Shown piece after piece: positions 24,109-32,105 of a stretch of DNA of 64,000 bases. Where the stretch lies: assembly GCA_045615345.1 (NCBI GenBank), contig JAZLER010000016.1, positions 22,873 to 86,872 of the forward strand, in the 5' to 3' direction. The stretch comes from Fumia sp045615345 (lineage in GTDB: Bacteria; Bacillota; Clostridia; Oscillospirales; Ruminococcaceae). A program made the position numbers and the translations under genes. Position 1 is the stretch's first letter; the number at the start of each line of letters is the position of its first letter. The notes beneath the pieces are model-generated. The model worked only from the letters and a program-made list of their open reading frames with translations. It searched no databases and was not told the origin of the DNA.

Positions 24109-25286
24109 GTTTCAAACAAAGTTACATTATAAATATTATCTTTGCCCGAGCATACAAAGGCAAAAATTACTGCTATCAGGAAAAATCCGCCATCGGCTAT
24201 TCCAAACATCTCAAAGCACAAAAACAAAGTTGCCAGCGGACAGTTTGTAACAGAAGCAAACAAAGCACCCATTCCGACAGCCGTACCAAGCAACGGGTCA
24301 AGCCCAAGAATAAGAGAAGCAGTAGTACCAAAAGTAGCGCCCACGCAAAAAGTAGGGATAATTTCGCCACCCTTAAAGCCTGCCCCGACTGTCAGGACAG
24401 TGAAAAGCATCTTGAGCAAAAAGTCATAATAATTTATCTTTCCACACTCGAAAGCCCTTAAAATAAGTTCCATACCACTTCCGTTGTAGTCCATATTACC
24501 GACCAGAACAGTCATAGCAATTATAATCACTGCACCAACCACAGCACAAAGCATATCATTTTTAAAAAGGCGTTTAAAAATATGTGAGCCTATGTGCAGA
24601 CTTCTGCAAAAAACAGCGCCCACTATTCCACAGAGAATGGATATAACAAGTACCTTCCAGAGGTTTGAAAACTCAAAAAAAGTTATCGTGGGTACAGTAA
24701 ATCTTTCAGGCTCGGCACCTAAAAATAAAGCTGTAAAAAACGCTGTAAAGCTTGATATTAAAGCAGGGACAATTCCCGTGTAGTAGTCTTTTTTGCGAAC
24801 TACCTCAACTGCAAAAATTGCGGCCCCTAAGGGTGTACCGAAAACAGCAGAAAAACACGCCGCCATTCCCGAAAGGGTTAAAAATCTTCTTTCTTTGTCC
24901 GAAAGCTTGAAAGTATCAGAACAAAAACTTGCTATACTTCCGCCCATCTGTAAAGCAGCACCCTCACGCCCTGCCGAACCACCACAGAGGTGGGTAAGAC
25001 AGGATGCCAGAAACACTGCAGGAGTAAGAAGTTTTGATACTTTATATTCGCCTCTTACGCCCTCAAAAATATGTACTGTACCGACACCTTTTACCTTTAA
25101 AGCCTTGTATAAAAGTACTGTAAGTACACCCGCTACTGGCAAGAGGAGCAAAACCCATTTATGTTCTCCCCTGAATTCTGTCACAAAGGAAATTGCCTTT
25201 GAAAACCCAAATCCAATAACACCGCAAAAGATGCCGAGAACTATTGAAGCAATGCCGAATTTTAAGATATTTGCAAATTTTTTCAT
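24093..25286 (-). CDS. ClC-family anion channel or exchanger, possibly fluoride type
   Basis: A 397-residue membrane protein with about ten hydrophobic helices and the ClC fold. The filter segment GGSAGREGAALQMG begins at residue 102 and holds the external gating Glu108. In the segment FGTPLGAAIFAVEVV the position of the internal proton glutamate of E. coli ClC (second Glu of IIEE) is Val. That is the state of channels and of fluoride-type ClC proteins rather than of classic chloride/proton exchangers. The GGSAGREG variant in place of GSGIP also points away from the chloride type. No CBS domains. It is the last gene of the operon and overlaps the DUF4091 gene by 4 bases. Confidence 0.85.
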   Translation of the reverse strand: MKKFANILKFGIASIVLGIFCGVIGFGFSKAISFVTEFRGEHKWVLLLLPVAGVLTVLLYKALKVKGVGTVHIFEGVRGEYKVSKLLTPAVFLASCLTHLCGGSAGREGAALQMGGSIASFCSDTFKLSDKERRFLTLSGMAACFSAVFGTPLGAAIFAVEVVRKKDYYTGIVPALISSFTAFFTALFLGAEPERFTVPTITFFEFSNLWKVLVISILCGIVGAVFCRSLHIGSHIFKRLFKNDMLCAVVGAVIIIAMTVLVGNMDYNGSGMELILRAFECGKINYYDFLLKMLFTVLTVGAGFKGGEIIPTFCVGATFGTTASLILGLDPLLGTAVGMGALFASVTNCPLATLFLCFEMFGIADGGFFLIAVIFAFVCSGKDNIYNVTLFETKLTA

Positions 25287-26926
25287 ATCAGTTTTTTGAT
25301 CTCCTCATTAACCCACTCACGCAAATTAAGAATATACTCCGAATTTCTGGGGTAAACTCCAAAATACTCAATTTCTTCAAGCTTTTTGAGTACTTCTTCT
25401 CTGCCAATATAGTTTTCAAGCAATTTCAAAGCGCGTAAATCCTGTAAAGCTTCGTTGAACACATAAATTCTTAACGACTCAACAACCTCATTTTTTTCAT
25501 CAATCGGATAGACAAGATACGCATCGCCTGACGGAAATGCAAAGTCCGCTGTGGTATTTGCATACGGGTCAATAGCCCTTACTGCGTGCTGAGAAAACCA
25601 GAAATTGTAACCCCACTGCAAAAAACCTTTGATATCATATTTGTAAAGCTGATAGCCTAAAATTCTGTTGCGGTAAGAAGGCATCGCCATATAGCGGTTT
25701 GTAACACCCAGGTTCTGGGCACAGCAGTAGTAAGCCCAAAGACCCGGCACACCGCTGTCAATAAAGGGGTTGATATGGTCAATACCGACAATGGGCTTAG
25801 AAACGATACCCATCTGATAAAACTCAAAGTTTGAAAGAGCATCAATGATTTTGTCAGCCGGGATATGGTTATCCAAAATCGCTTTTACCCTCTTGTACTG
25901 CTCGGCATTTTTCAAAACAGGCTCGTCAGAAACATGGAAATAGCAGTTTTCGTAAACACCTTTTTCTTTTAAAAACGCCACAAGCTTTACAAGGAAAGTG
26001 TCAAGGAAGTTTTTGTATTCATCGGATAAAGCATCGGTTTCCCAACCAAAAATTCTTTTGTATTCGCCGTCAACCGTTGCCATAATTTTCGGGGCATGGT
26101 TTGCACCCCACTGAGTGAAAAGATGCGAAATTTCAAAATACTTAATACCTTTTTCAATACAAAGGTCGATAAATCTGCCAAGCTCTTTAAAGCAAAACTC
26201 ATATCCACCGTTTGCCAGAGTAACCGAAACGAGCTGATTTGTAAGTCGTTCACTACCGATTTTTGTATCAAGCGGCGGAGTGAAAACAGGGGTTAAAATC
26301 ATATTGTGACCGAATTTCACATAGGTTTCAAGATACTTTTCAAAAACCTCATAATATTCATCGGACAAAATTTCGACATTATGGTGTACAGCTAAAGAAT
26401 CGCCGTGAAACCAGCCTGTGTTAATAAGCTCCTGAGAGGGTAACTCGCAGTCAATAATAGTTGCAGTAACCGAAATTTCACTGACAACATTTCCTTCATA
26501 AGAAAACTTAAAGGTTATGGGGTATTCTCCGAAAATTTCACCTTTCGGCTCAACAGTTACCCAGAATGCGGCATTACGATGGTTTCGCACTGCCACCTCA
26601 TCGCAGTTTATTATAAAAAGTGGGTCAGGGTAAAGTCCCGGTTCCTTGCTGAGAAAATCGTCATCACATTCGTGAATAAAACACGGCATATCCGAGGGAA
26701 CATAGCCTACCTCTCTCACCTTTATATATTCTTTGAGGGGTGAGTCAATTTCAAGCTTCAGCCACATCTTACATGCGTACAAATCCTCATCTACTTCACC
26801 TGCAAGCTGAAAGGAAAATATTTCGTTTTTGAAAAGTGAAAACTCTTTTAACTCTCTTGCATTTACAGGCTTGTCGAGAAAAACCTTCTCCAGACTGCTT
26901 ATCGCTTTAAAATTATACATTGTCAA
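25283..26926 (-). CDS. DUF4091 glycoside-hydrolase-like protein
   Basis: A 547-residue protein: N-terminal beta-sandwich (about 1-160), a TIM barrel with WFHGDSLAVHHN, ISHLFTQWGANHAPK and CYFHVSDEPV, and a C-terminal DUF4091-type end: QWGYNFW, PSGDAYLVYP and ESLRIYVFNEALQDLRAL. The SDEP segment near residue 330 carries a likely catalytic Glu, and such proteins are related to clan A glycosidases. No signal peptide, so it would act inside the cell. It overlaps MetH by 14 bases and ClC by 4 bases, which is a strange place for a glycosidase; the link to methionine genes is unexplained. Confidence 0.8.
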   Translation of the reverse strand: MTMYNFKAISSLEKVFLDKPVNARELKEFSLFKNEIFSFQLAGEVDEDLYACKMWLKLEIDSPLKEYIKVREVGYVPSDMPCFIHECDDDFLSKEPGLYPDPLFIINCDEVAVRNHRNAAFWVTVEPKGEIFGEYPITFKFSYEGNVVSEISVTATIIDCELPSQELINTGWFHGDSLAVHHNVEILSDEYYEVFEKYLETYVKFGHNMILTPVFTPPLDTKIGSERLTNQLVSVTLANGGYEFCFKELGRFIDLCIEKGIKYFEISHLFTQWGANHAPKIMATVDGEYKRIFGWETDALSDEYKNFLDTFLVKLVAFLKEKGVYENCYFHVSDEPVLKNAEQYKRVKAILDNHIPADKIIDALSNFEFYQMGIVSKPIVGIDHINPFIDSGVPGLWAYYCCAQNLGVTNRYMAMPSYRNRILGYQLYKYDIKGFLQWGYNFWFSQHAVRAIDPYANTTADFAFPSGDAYLVYPIDEKNEVVESLRIYVFNEALQDLRALKLLENYIGREEVLKKLEEIEYFGVYPRNSEYILNLREWVNEEIKKLI

Positions 26927-29306
26927 TTTCCTCCGCGTATCTTACTGTTTCCATGGCATCTTTTGCATATTTGTCCGCACCGATTTCATTTGCATACTCT
27001 TTTGTAAGTACTGCACCACCGACAACTACTTTACAAAAAGGTGCTTTTTCTCTTAAAAGTTTAATTGTTTCTTCCATCGCAGGTACTGTGGTCGTCATAA
27101 GTGCCGACAGTCCCACCAATGGTGATTTCGTTTCGAGCACTTTTTCCGTTATCGTTTCAGGAGCTACATCCTTGCCTAAATCTATAACATCAAAGCCATA
27201 GTTTTGCAAAAGAAGTTTTACGATATTCTTTCCGATATCGTGAATATCACCCTTGACAGTTGCAATAACAACAGTAATCCTTTCAGATGCTTTTTCTTTC
27301 GGCATACTGCATTTTATCTGCTCGAAAGCAAATTTCGCAGCCTCGGCACTCATTAAAAGCTGTGGGAGAAAAACCTTGTTCTGTTCAAAACCAACACCCA
27401 CCTCGTTAAGGGCAGGAATAATTTCATTCTGCACGATATCAAGTGGATTTACCGTTTCAAGAAGTTTCTTTGTAAGCTCGGAAGCTTTATCCTTAAGCCC
27501 TTTAATGATAGCTTTCTGCAGCTCCGATTTGAAATCTTTCAAAGTGAAGTTTTCAGTGTTTATAGCAGTCACTGTTTCCGAAATGCTTTCTGCAAAATTT
27601 ATATAGTTTTCGCAGTTTTCATCCATTCCGTTTAACGCCTTATAAGCATAAAAACTCTTCATCATATCGGCAGAATAAGGGTTCATAATCGCCGCAGAAA
27701 GTCCCTGATTTAACGCCATTGTAAAGAAGTTACTGTTTATAATCTCGCGCTTGGGAAGTCCAAAAGACACATTTGAAACACCGAGTGATGTGTGACAATT
27801 AAGTTCTTCTCTTATAATCTTAACGGCTTTCAGGGTTTCCTTTGCGGAATTTTTATCAGCGCTTATTGTAAGCGCCAACGGGTCAAAAATAATATCCTTT
27901 TTATCAATACCGAATTCTTTTGCCTTTGCTAAAATCTTCTTTGCGATTTCAACTCTGCCTTCGGCAGTTTCGGGGATACCATTTTCATCAAGGGTGAGCG
28001 CCACTATAACTCCACCATATTTTTTAGCAAGGGGGAAAACAGCATTCATACTTTCTTCCTTGCCGTTTACGGAGTTTATCATAGCCTTTCCGTTATAGTA
28101 ACGCAAAGCTTTTTCCATCGCCACTATATCGGAAGTATCAATCTGCAACGGCAAATCAATAATCGCCTGAAGCTCCGTAACAGCAGTTTTCAGCATACTT
28201 ACTTCGTCAATTTCGGGAAGTCCCACATTGACATCTAAAATATCGACACCCTTTTCCTGCTGAGAGATGCCTTCGTTTAAGATATAATCGATATCGTTTT
28301 CCTTTAAAGCTTGCTTAAAGCGTTTCTTACCCGTGGGGTTTATCCTCTCACCGATAAGAATGGGAGCATCTTTAAAATCAACGGCTCTCGTATAAGAAGA
28401 AACCATTGTTATATCTTTCTTTGTCACGGGCAAAGGCTTTATATCCTTTGTCTTTTCTACCGTCTTTTTGATATATTCGGGAGTTGTACCACAGCAACCA
28501 CCAACAATCAGAACACCTTCGCTGACTAAAGTTTTCACCTCATCGGAAAATTCCTCAGCCGATACATCGTAAACCGTTTCGCCGTTTACAACTTTCGGAA
28601 GTCCTGCGTTGGGTTTTAAAATAACGGGGACAGTCGCATATTTAAGATACTCGCGTGTTACAAAGCTTAAATCTTTCGGTCCGAGTGAACAGTTAAGACC
28701 TATTGCATCAGCACCCATACCCTCTAAAAGTGCCACCATACTTTTCGGTGAAGCACCCGTCATAAGGGTGTTTTCCTCGTTATATGCATTTGACACAAAA
28801 ACAGGGAGTGAAGTATTTTCCTTTACAGCGAGTAGTGCCGCTTTTGTTTCGTAACTGTCGTTCATTGTCTGGATAAAGATGATTTCAGCACCATATTTTT
28901 CAGCAAGGCGTACTGTTTTTGCAAAAACAGAAACTGCTTCCTCAAACTGAAAATCGCCGTATGGAGCAAGCATTCTGCCTAAAGGTCCTATATCTAAAGC
29001 CACCCATTTTCTTTGAGTGCCGATACTTTCATCTCTTGCTTTTTTGACATTCTCCATTGCGGCTTTGATGATATTTTCGAGTTCTTCATCCGAAAACTTC
29101 AAGGAGTTTGCACCGAAAGTGTTGGCACTTACAACATTACTTCCTGCATCATAATAATCCCTGTGAATTTTCACAAGCACCTCGGGATGGGTTATATTCC
29201 ATCTTTCGGGAAGCTCACCGGGAGTAAGCCCTGCTTTTTGAAGCAAGGTTCCCGTACCACCGTCAAGATATAAAATATTGTTTTTGATGTAATCTAAAAC
29301 GTTCAT
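26913..29306 (-). CDS. metH: cobalamin-dependent methionine synthase, core domains (MetH)
   Basis: A 797-residue enzyme that moves a methyl group from 5-methyl-tetrahydrofolate to homocysteine. Domains in order: homocysteine-binding barrel (1 to about 290) with zinc cysteines in LNCSLGP and GGCCGTTPEYI; pterin-binding barrel (about 300-570) with GERINPTGKKRFK and DVNVGLPEID; cobalamin cap and Rossmann domain, with the cobalt ligand in GDIHDIGKNIV near residue 700. The C-terminal SAM reactivation domain is missing and is encoded by the preceding gene. ATG 29306 follows CAGGAGAG; the longer in-frame start at 29327 lies before that site. Overlaps of 4 and 14 bases link it to its neighbours. Confidence 0.93.
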   Translation of the reverse strand: MNVLDYIKNNILYLDGGTGTLLQKAGLTPGELPERWNITHPEVLVKIHRDYYDAGSNVVSANTFGANSLKFSDEELENIIKAAMENVKKARDESIGTQRKWVALDIGPLGRMLAPYGDFQFEEAVSVFAKTVRLAEKYGAEIIFIQTMNDSYETKAALLAVKENTSLPVFVSNAYNEENTLMTGASPKSMVALLEGMGADAIGLNCSLGPKDLSFVTREYLKYATVPVILKPNAGLPKVVNGETVYDVSAEEFSDEVKTLVSEGVLIVGGCCGTTPEYIKKTVEKTKDIKPLPVTKKDITMVSSYTRAVDFKDAPILIGERINPTGKKRFKQALKENDIDYILNEGISQQEKGVDILDVNVGLPEIDEVSMLKTAVTELQAIIDLPLQIDTSDIVAMEKALRYYNGKAMINSVNGKEESMNAVFPLAKKYGGVIVALTLDENGIPETAEGRVEIAKKILAKAKEFGIDKKDIIFDPLALTISADKNSAKETLKAVKIIREELNCHTSLGVSNVSFGLPKREIINSNFFTMALNQGLSAAIMNPYSADMMKSFYAYKALNGMDENCENYINFAESISETVTAINTENFTLKDFKSELQKAIIKGLKDKASELTKKLLETVNPLDIVQNEIIPALNEVGVGFEQNKVFLPQLLMSAEAAKFAFEQIKCSMPKEKASERITVVIATVKGDIHDIGKNIVKLLLQNYGFDVIDLGKDVAPETITEKVLETKSPLVGLSALMTTTVPAMEETIKLLREKAPFCKVVVGGAVLTKEYANEIGADKYAKDAMETVRYAEEIDNV

Positions 29307-29911
29307 TGTTCTCTCCTGAATAAACAATTTTTATTTTCGCAGATTTCACAGCCCTGTTTTTCGTCACATTCTTTGTTGGTAATACCCACAATCGCCGTTA
29401 CCGATTTTGAGGGTGACATAAGAAGGCTTTCGTTTAATGTAAGTCCTATTTTCTTCGGACAATCAAGCACTTTGAAAATCTCTTTTTGAAACTCAAGGGG
29501 CAAATCTCCGTACCCGGGGCTGAAACGAGGCTTTGTAAAGTGATTTACTTTACAGCAAAATTCATCACACACTCTCTCAATTTCTGCAGTTCCGATAGCT
29601 TCAAAAAGCACTGCCTTAGCAGGTGACACCTTTGAATACTTTAAAAGCAATCTGTCGTACTGAGCACCCAAAGTTGCCGCAAAGATAATCACCTTTTTGC
29701 ACCCATTGAGGTTTTTTAAAAGGTTTTCTGACCAAACCTTTCCGAAAGGAAACTCAATACAGTCTGTCAGCTTAACCTCAAATTCATTGTAGCAAAGCTT
29801 CGGCTTTATAAAGCTTTCTGCTTCCTTGATGCATTCGTCCAAAAGCGCCATAATTTCCTCGGTTGACTCTTTAACCCCTGCATATCTTAAAACTTCATTT
29901 TTATTAATCAT
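29303..29911 (-). CDS. methionine synthase reactivation domain as a separate protein
   Basis: A 202-residue protein matching the C-terminal SAM-binding reactivation domain of MetH, including the RFSPGYGDLPLEFQ segment near residue 135 that corresponds to the RxxPGY SAM-binding motif. In the two-protein arrangement it would bind MetH in trans and remethylate oxidised cob(II)alamin with SAM and an electron donor. It overlaps MetF by 4 bases upstream and MetH by 4 bases downstream (ATGA type), so equal expression is expected. The end is Cys-rich (CDEKQGCEICENKNC), a feature not needed for SAM binding; it may bind a metal. Confidence 0.85.
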   Translation of the reverse strand: MINKNEVLRYAGVKESTEEIMALLDECIKEAESFIKPKLCYNEFEVKLTDCIEFPFGKVWSENLLKNLNGCKKVIIFAATLGAQYDRLLLKYSKVSPAKAVLFEAIGTAEIERVCDEFCCKVNHFTKPRFSPGYGDLPLEFQKEIFKVLDCPKKIGLTLNESLLMSPSKSVTAIVGITNKECDEKQGCEICENKNCLFRREQ

Positions 29912-30783
29912 ACCAAAATACTCGAAAGATTTTCTAAAATCTTTTCTGCAACATCGGGTTTGTTCATAGAATAAACGTGGACATTTTTTATACCGTTTGC
30001 AAAAAGGTCGATAATCTGGTCTGTGGCATAAATAATACCTGCCTGCTTCATAGCATCGGGAGAAGAACCAAACTTATCAACAAGGCTTTTAAAACGCTGA
30101 GGCATAAACGAGCCCGAAAGTTTCACTGCCCTTTCCACCTGATTTGCATTTGTAATAGGCATAACACCTGGGATAACGGGAACCACTATCCCCTCTTCCC
30201 TTATCTTGTAAAGGAAATTATATAAAAGGTTATTATCAAAAAACATCTGGGTTGTTAAAAACGAAACCCCTGCCTCAACCTTTTCTTTCAAATGCTTTAT
30301 ATCCTCTTTCTGGTCACGGCTTTCAGGATGAATTTCAGGATAGCACGCAGCCCCGATACAGAAATTTTTGTCAATGCTCTTTATGTCCCTTATAAGGTCA
30401 ATGGCATAACGATAATCCCATTTACTGCGGTCAGTTTCCATAAGCTCGGGGGTTAAATCGCCACGGAGAGCCATAATGTTCTCAATACCTGCTTCTTTGA
30501 TTTCACCGATTTTATTTTTAACTGTTTCCTTGCTTGAAGAAACGCAGGTCAAGTGTGCTAAAGTCGGCACACCATAGGATTTCTTTATGTTCTTTGCAAT
30601 CTCGAGGGTGTATTTGCTCGTACCCCCGCCTGCACCATAAGTAACACTCATAAAGGAGGGTTTAAGCTTTGCGATTTCCTCGGTTGCGTGTTTTACACTT
30701 TCAAAATTACTGTCGGTTTTGGGAGGAAAAACCTCAAATGAAAGGGATAATTTATCCGCTTTAAAAATCTCAGTCAGTTTCAT
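29908..30783 (-). CDS. metF: methylenetetrahydrofolate reductase (MetF)
   Basis: A 291-residue flavin enzyme making 5-methyl-tetrahydrofolate for MetH. Seen: the N-terminal SFEVFPPKTD motif with the catalytic Glu, SVTYGAGGGTSKYTLE, LAHLTCVSSSKE, ALRGD, and TTQMFFDN further on. Length and order fit bacterial MetF. It overlaps the UDG gene by 14 bases and the reactivation-domain gene by 4 bases. The order MetF, reactivation domain, MetH gives a complete methyl branch of methionine synthesis in one transcript. Confidence 0.95.
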   Translation of the reverse strand: MKLTEIFKADKLSLSFEVFPPKTDSNFESVKHATEEIAKLKPSFMSVTYGAGGGTSKYTLEIAKNIKKSYGVPTLAHLTCVSSSKETVKNKIGEIKEAGIENIMALRGDLTPELMETDRSKWDYRYAIDLIRDIKSIDKNFCIGAACYPEIHPESRDQKEDIKHLKEKVEAGVSFLTTQMFFDNNLLYNFLYKIREEGIVVPVIPGVMPITNANQVERAVKLSGSFMPQRFKSLVDKFGSSPDAMKQAGIIYATDQIIDLFANGIKNVHVYSMNKPDVAEKILENLSSILV

Positions 30784-31336
30784 TTTTTATCTCCTCAAAT
30801 TTACTCTTTATCTTCTTTAAGTCCTCATATGCATTGCGCTTTTTGGAAGGGTCACGCAAAAGTGCAGAGGGGTGATATGTAGCAATCATATGATACCCTT
30901 TTCTTTCAAACCATATGCCATGCTCTTTTGTTATTCTGAATTCGGGGTTTATAAGGGTCTGTGCCGCAATACGCCCTAAACACACGATAATTTTCGGCTT
31001 TATAAGCAAGGTCTGATATCTTAAAAATGGCATACACGCCTGCTTTTCATCTTCTTCGGGGTCACGGTTATATGGTGGACGGCATTTTACAATGTTACCA
31101 ATATACACATCATCAAGGGTAAGGTCAATAGCTTTTAGCATTTTGTCAAGAAGCTGTCCTGCGGCCCCAACAAAAGGTAAACCCTGAATATCCTCCTGTT
31201 CACCGGGGCCCTCGCCGACAAACAAAATATCGGCGTTTTTGTTTCCTTTTCCGATAACCACGTTCTTACGCGTTGAGTAAAGTTTACATCTTTTACAGCC
31301 AAGACAGGCATTTTCGAGTGTTTCCCACGAACGCAA
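30770..31336 (-). CDS. family 4 uracil-DNA glycosylase
   Basis: A 188-residue iron-sulfur uracil-DNA glycosylase, removing uracil from DNA for base-excision repair. The family motif GEGPGEQEDIQGLPFVGAAGQ in outline follows residue 40; iron-sulfur cysteines are in CLGCKRC (Cys11, Cys14, with Cys17 nearby), VKCRPP and KQACMPF; the late motif is TYHPSALLRDP. Typical length for type 4 enzymes. It is the first gene of the overlapping leftward operon with MetF and MetH, an association without an obvious biochemical link. A weak GAGGAG ribosome site lies before the ATG. I see no clear consensus promoter upstream. Confidence 0.92.
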   Translation of the reverse strand: MRSWETLENACLGCKRCKLYSTRKNVVIGKGNKNADILFVGEGPGEQEDIQGLPFVGAAGQLLDKMLKAIDLTLDDVYIGNIVKCRPPYNRDPEEDEKQACMPFLRYQTLLIKPKIIVCLGRIAAQTLINPEFRITKEHGIWFERKGYHMIATYHPSALLRDPSKKRNAYEDLKKIKSKFEEIKNETD

Positions 31337-31426
31337 GTTATCATCTCCTCACAAAACTATTCTAATTTACATTTTACTCCTTTTTTCTCAGCATTTCAAC
31401 AGTTATTTAAAAAAACCGTGTAGCTT

Positions 31427-31635
31427 TGCGTGTTGTCACCAGTCAACACGCATCGAGATAAATTCCTTTCGGAATTTTCGATATACAACAAGTTGTTCGA
31501 TATGTGCATTCGCACTTGATATGTTTGCTATGCAAACAAGAATTTATCTCATATTGAATTACTTTTAATGATATCCATCATAAAAAGTAATATATCGAGT
31601 TTGAATATAATGAAAACATATAGAGTCAACAAAGT
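31427..31635. repeat. mini-hairpin array B with CGATAT spacers
   Basis: The 355-base gap between 31337 and 31691 has no gene. It holds TGCGTGTTG/CAACACGCA (31427-31452); then an outer 11-bp pair GAGATAAATTC/GAATTTATCTC (31455-31465 and 31540-31550). Inside are four mini-hairpins: AATTCC/GGAATT, ACAAC/GTTGT, GTGC/GCAC and GTTTGC/GCAAAC, separated by CGATAT or TGATAT. The outer arm shares bases with the first inner hairpin, so two folds exclude each other. A 14-base pair at 31559-31590 (one mismatch) and a GTCAAC/GTTGAC hairpin follow. The design equals array A with another spacer. Confidence 0.7.
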
Positions 31636-31646
31636 TGACATATAGA

Positions 31647-31682
31647 AAATAGCAAGAGTGAAAACTTTCACTCTTGCTATTT
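31647..31682. terminator. terminator downstream of the deformylase-like gene
   Basis: AAATAGCAAGAGTGAAA and TTTCACTCTTGCTATTT form a 17-bp stem with a 2-base loop and A/T flanks; it can work in both directions. Confidence 0.85.
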
Positions 31683-31691
31683 AAAATTATT

Positions 31692-32105
31692 CTAAATCAA
31701 AATTCCATCACAATGGTCTATTTCGTGCTGGATAATCTGTGCCGTAAAACCCGTAAAAGTTTTCACACGGGTTTTAAAATCAGGGGTTTGCCAGCTTACC
31801 TTTATAGTTTTATACCTCTTGCATTTCCGAGGACCACCAAGGAGCGAAAGGCAACATTCCTCGGTGTCATACGGGTCTGACTTTTTGATAATCTCAGGGT
31901 TAAACATAACGGTATATTCCCCATCGTTGTCAAAAGCGATTATCCGTTTTAATACACCAATCATATTCGCAGCCATACCCACACAGGTATCCTTGTGCGC
32001 CATTAAAGTATTAAGCAAATCTTCAGCAACCAAGTAATCTTCTTTCGTTGCCGTTTCCGATTTTTTACCCAAAAACATCGGGTCGTGCATAAGTTCCTTA
32101 ACCAT
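31692..32105 (-). CDS. divergent peptide deformylase-like protein
   Basis: A 137-residue metalloenzyme of the peptide deformylase family, which normally removes formyl from nascent proteins. The HEIDH zinc motif is at 127-131 and the metal cysteine is in EECCLSLLG (canonical EGCLS). The first motif, normally GxGLAAxQ, reads CVGMAANMIG, so the glutamine that contacts the formyl group is Met48. The C-terminal helix is short compared with the usual 150-170 residues. It may be a specialised or non-canonical deformylase; the housekeeping gene probably lies elsewhere. It overlaps the GH42 gene by 8 bases and is the last gene of that transcript. Confidence 0.75.
   Translation of the reverse strand: MVKELMHDPMFLGKKSETATKEDYLVAEDLLNTLMAHKDTCVGMAANMIGVLKRIIAFDNDGEYTVMFNPEIIKKSDPYDTEECCLSLLGGPRKCKRYKTIKVSWQTPDFKTRVKTFTGFTAQIIQHEIDHCDGILI

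Noticed and set aside
31337..31691. Riboswitch in front of the UDG-MetF-MetH operon
   Set aside because: The structured region lies upstream on the minus strand but its hairpins have no conserved aptamer bases that I can match to SAM or cobalamin classes.
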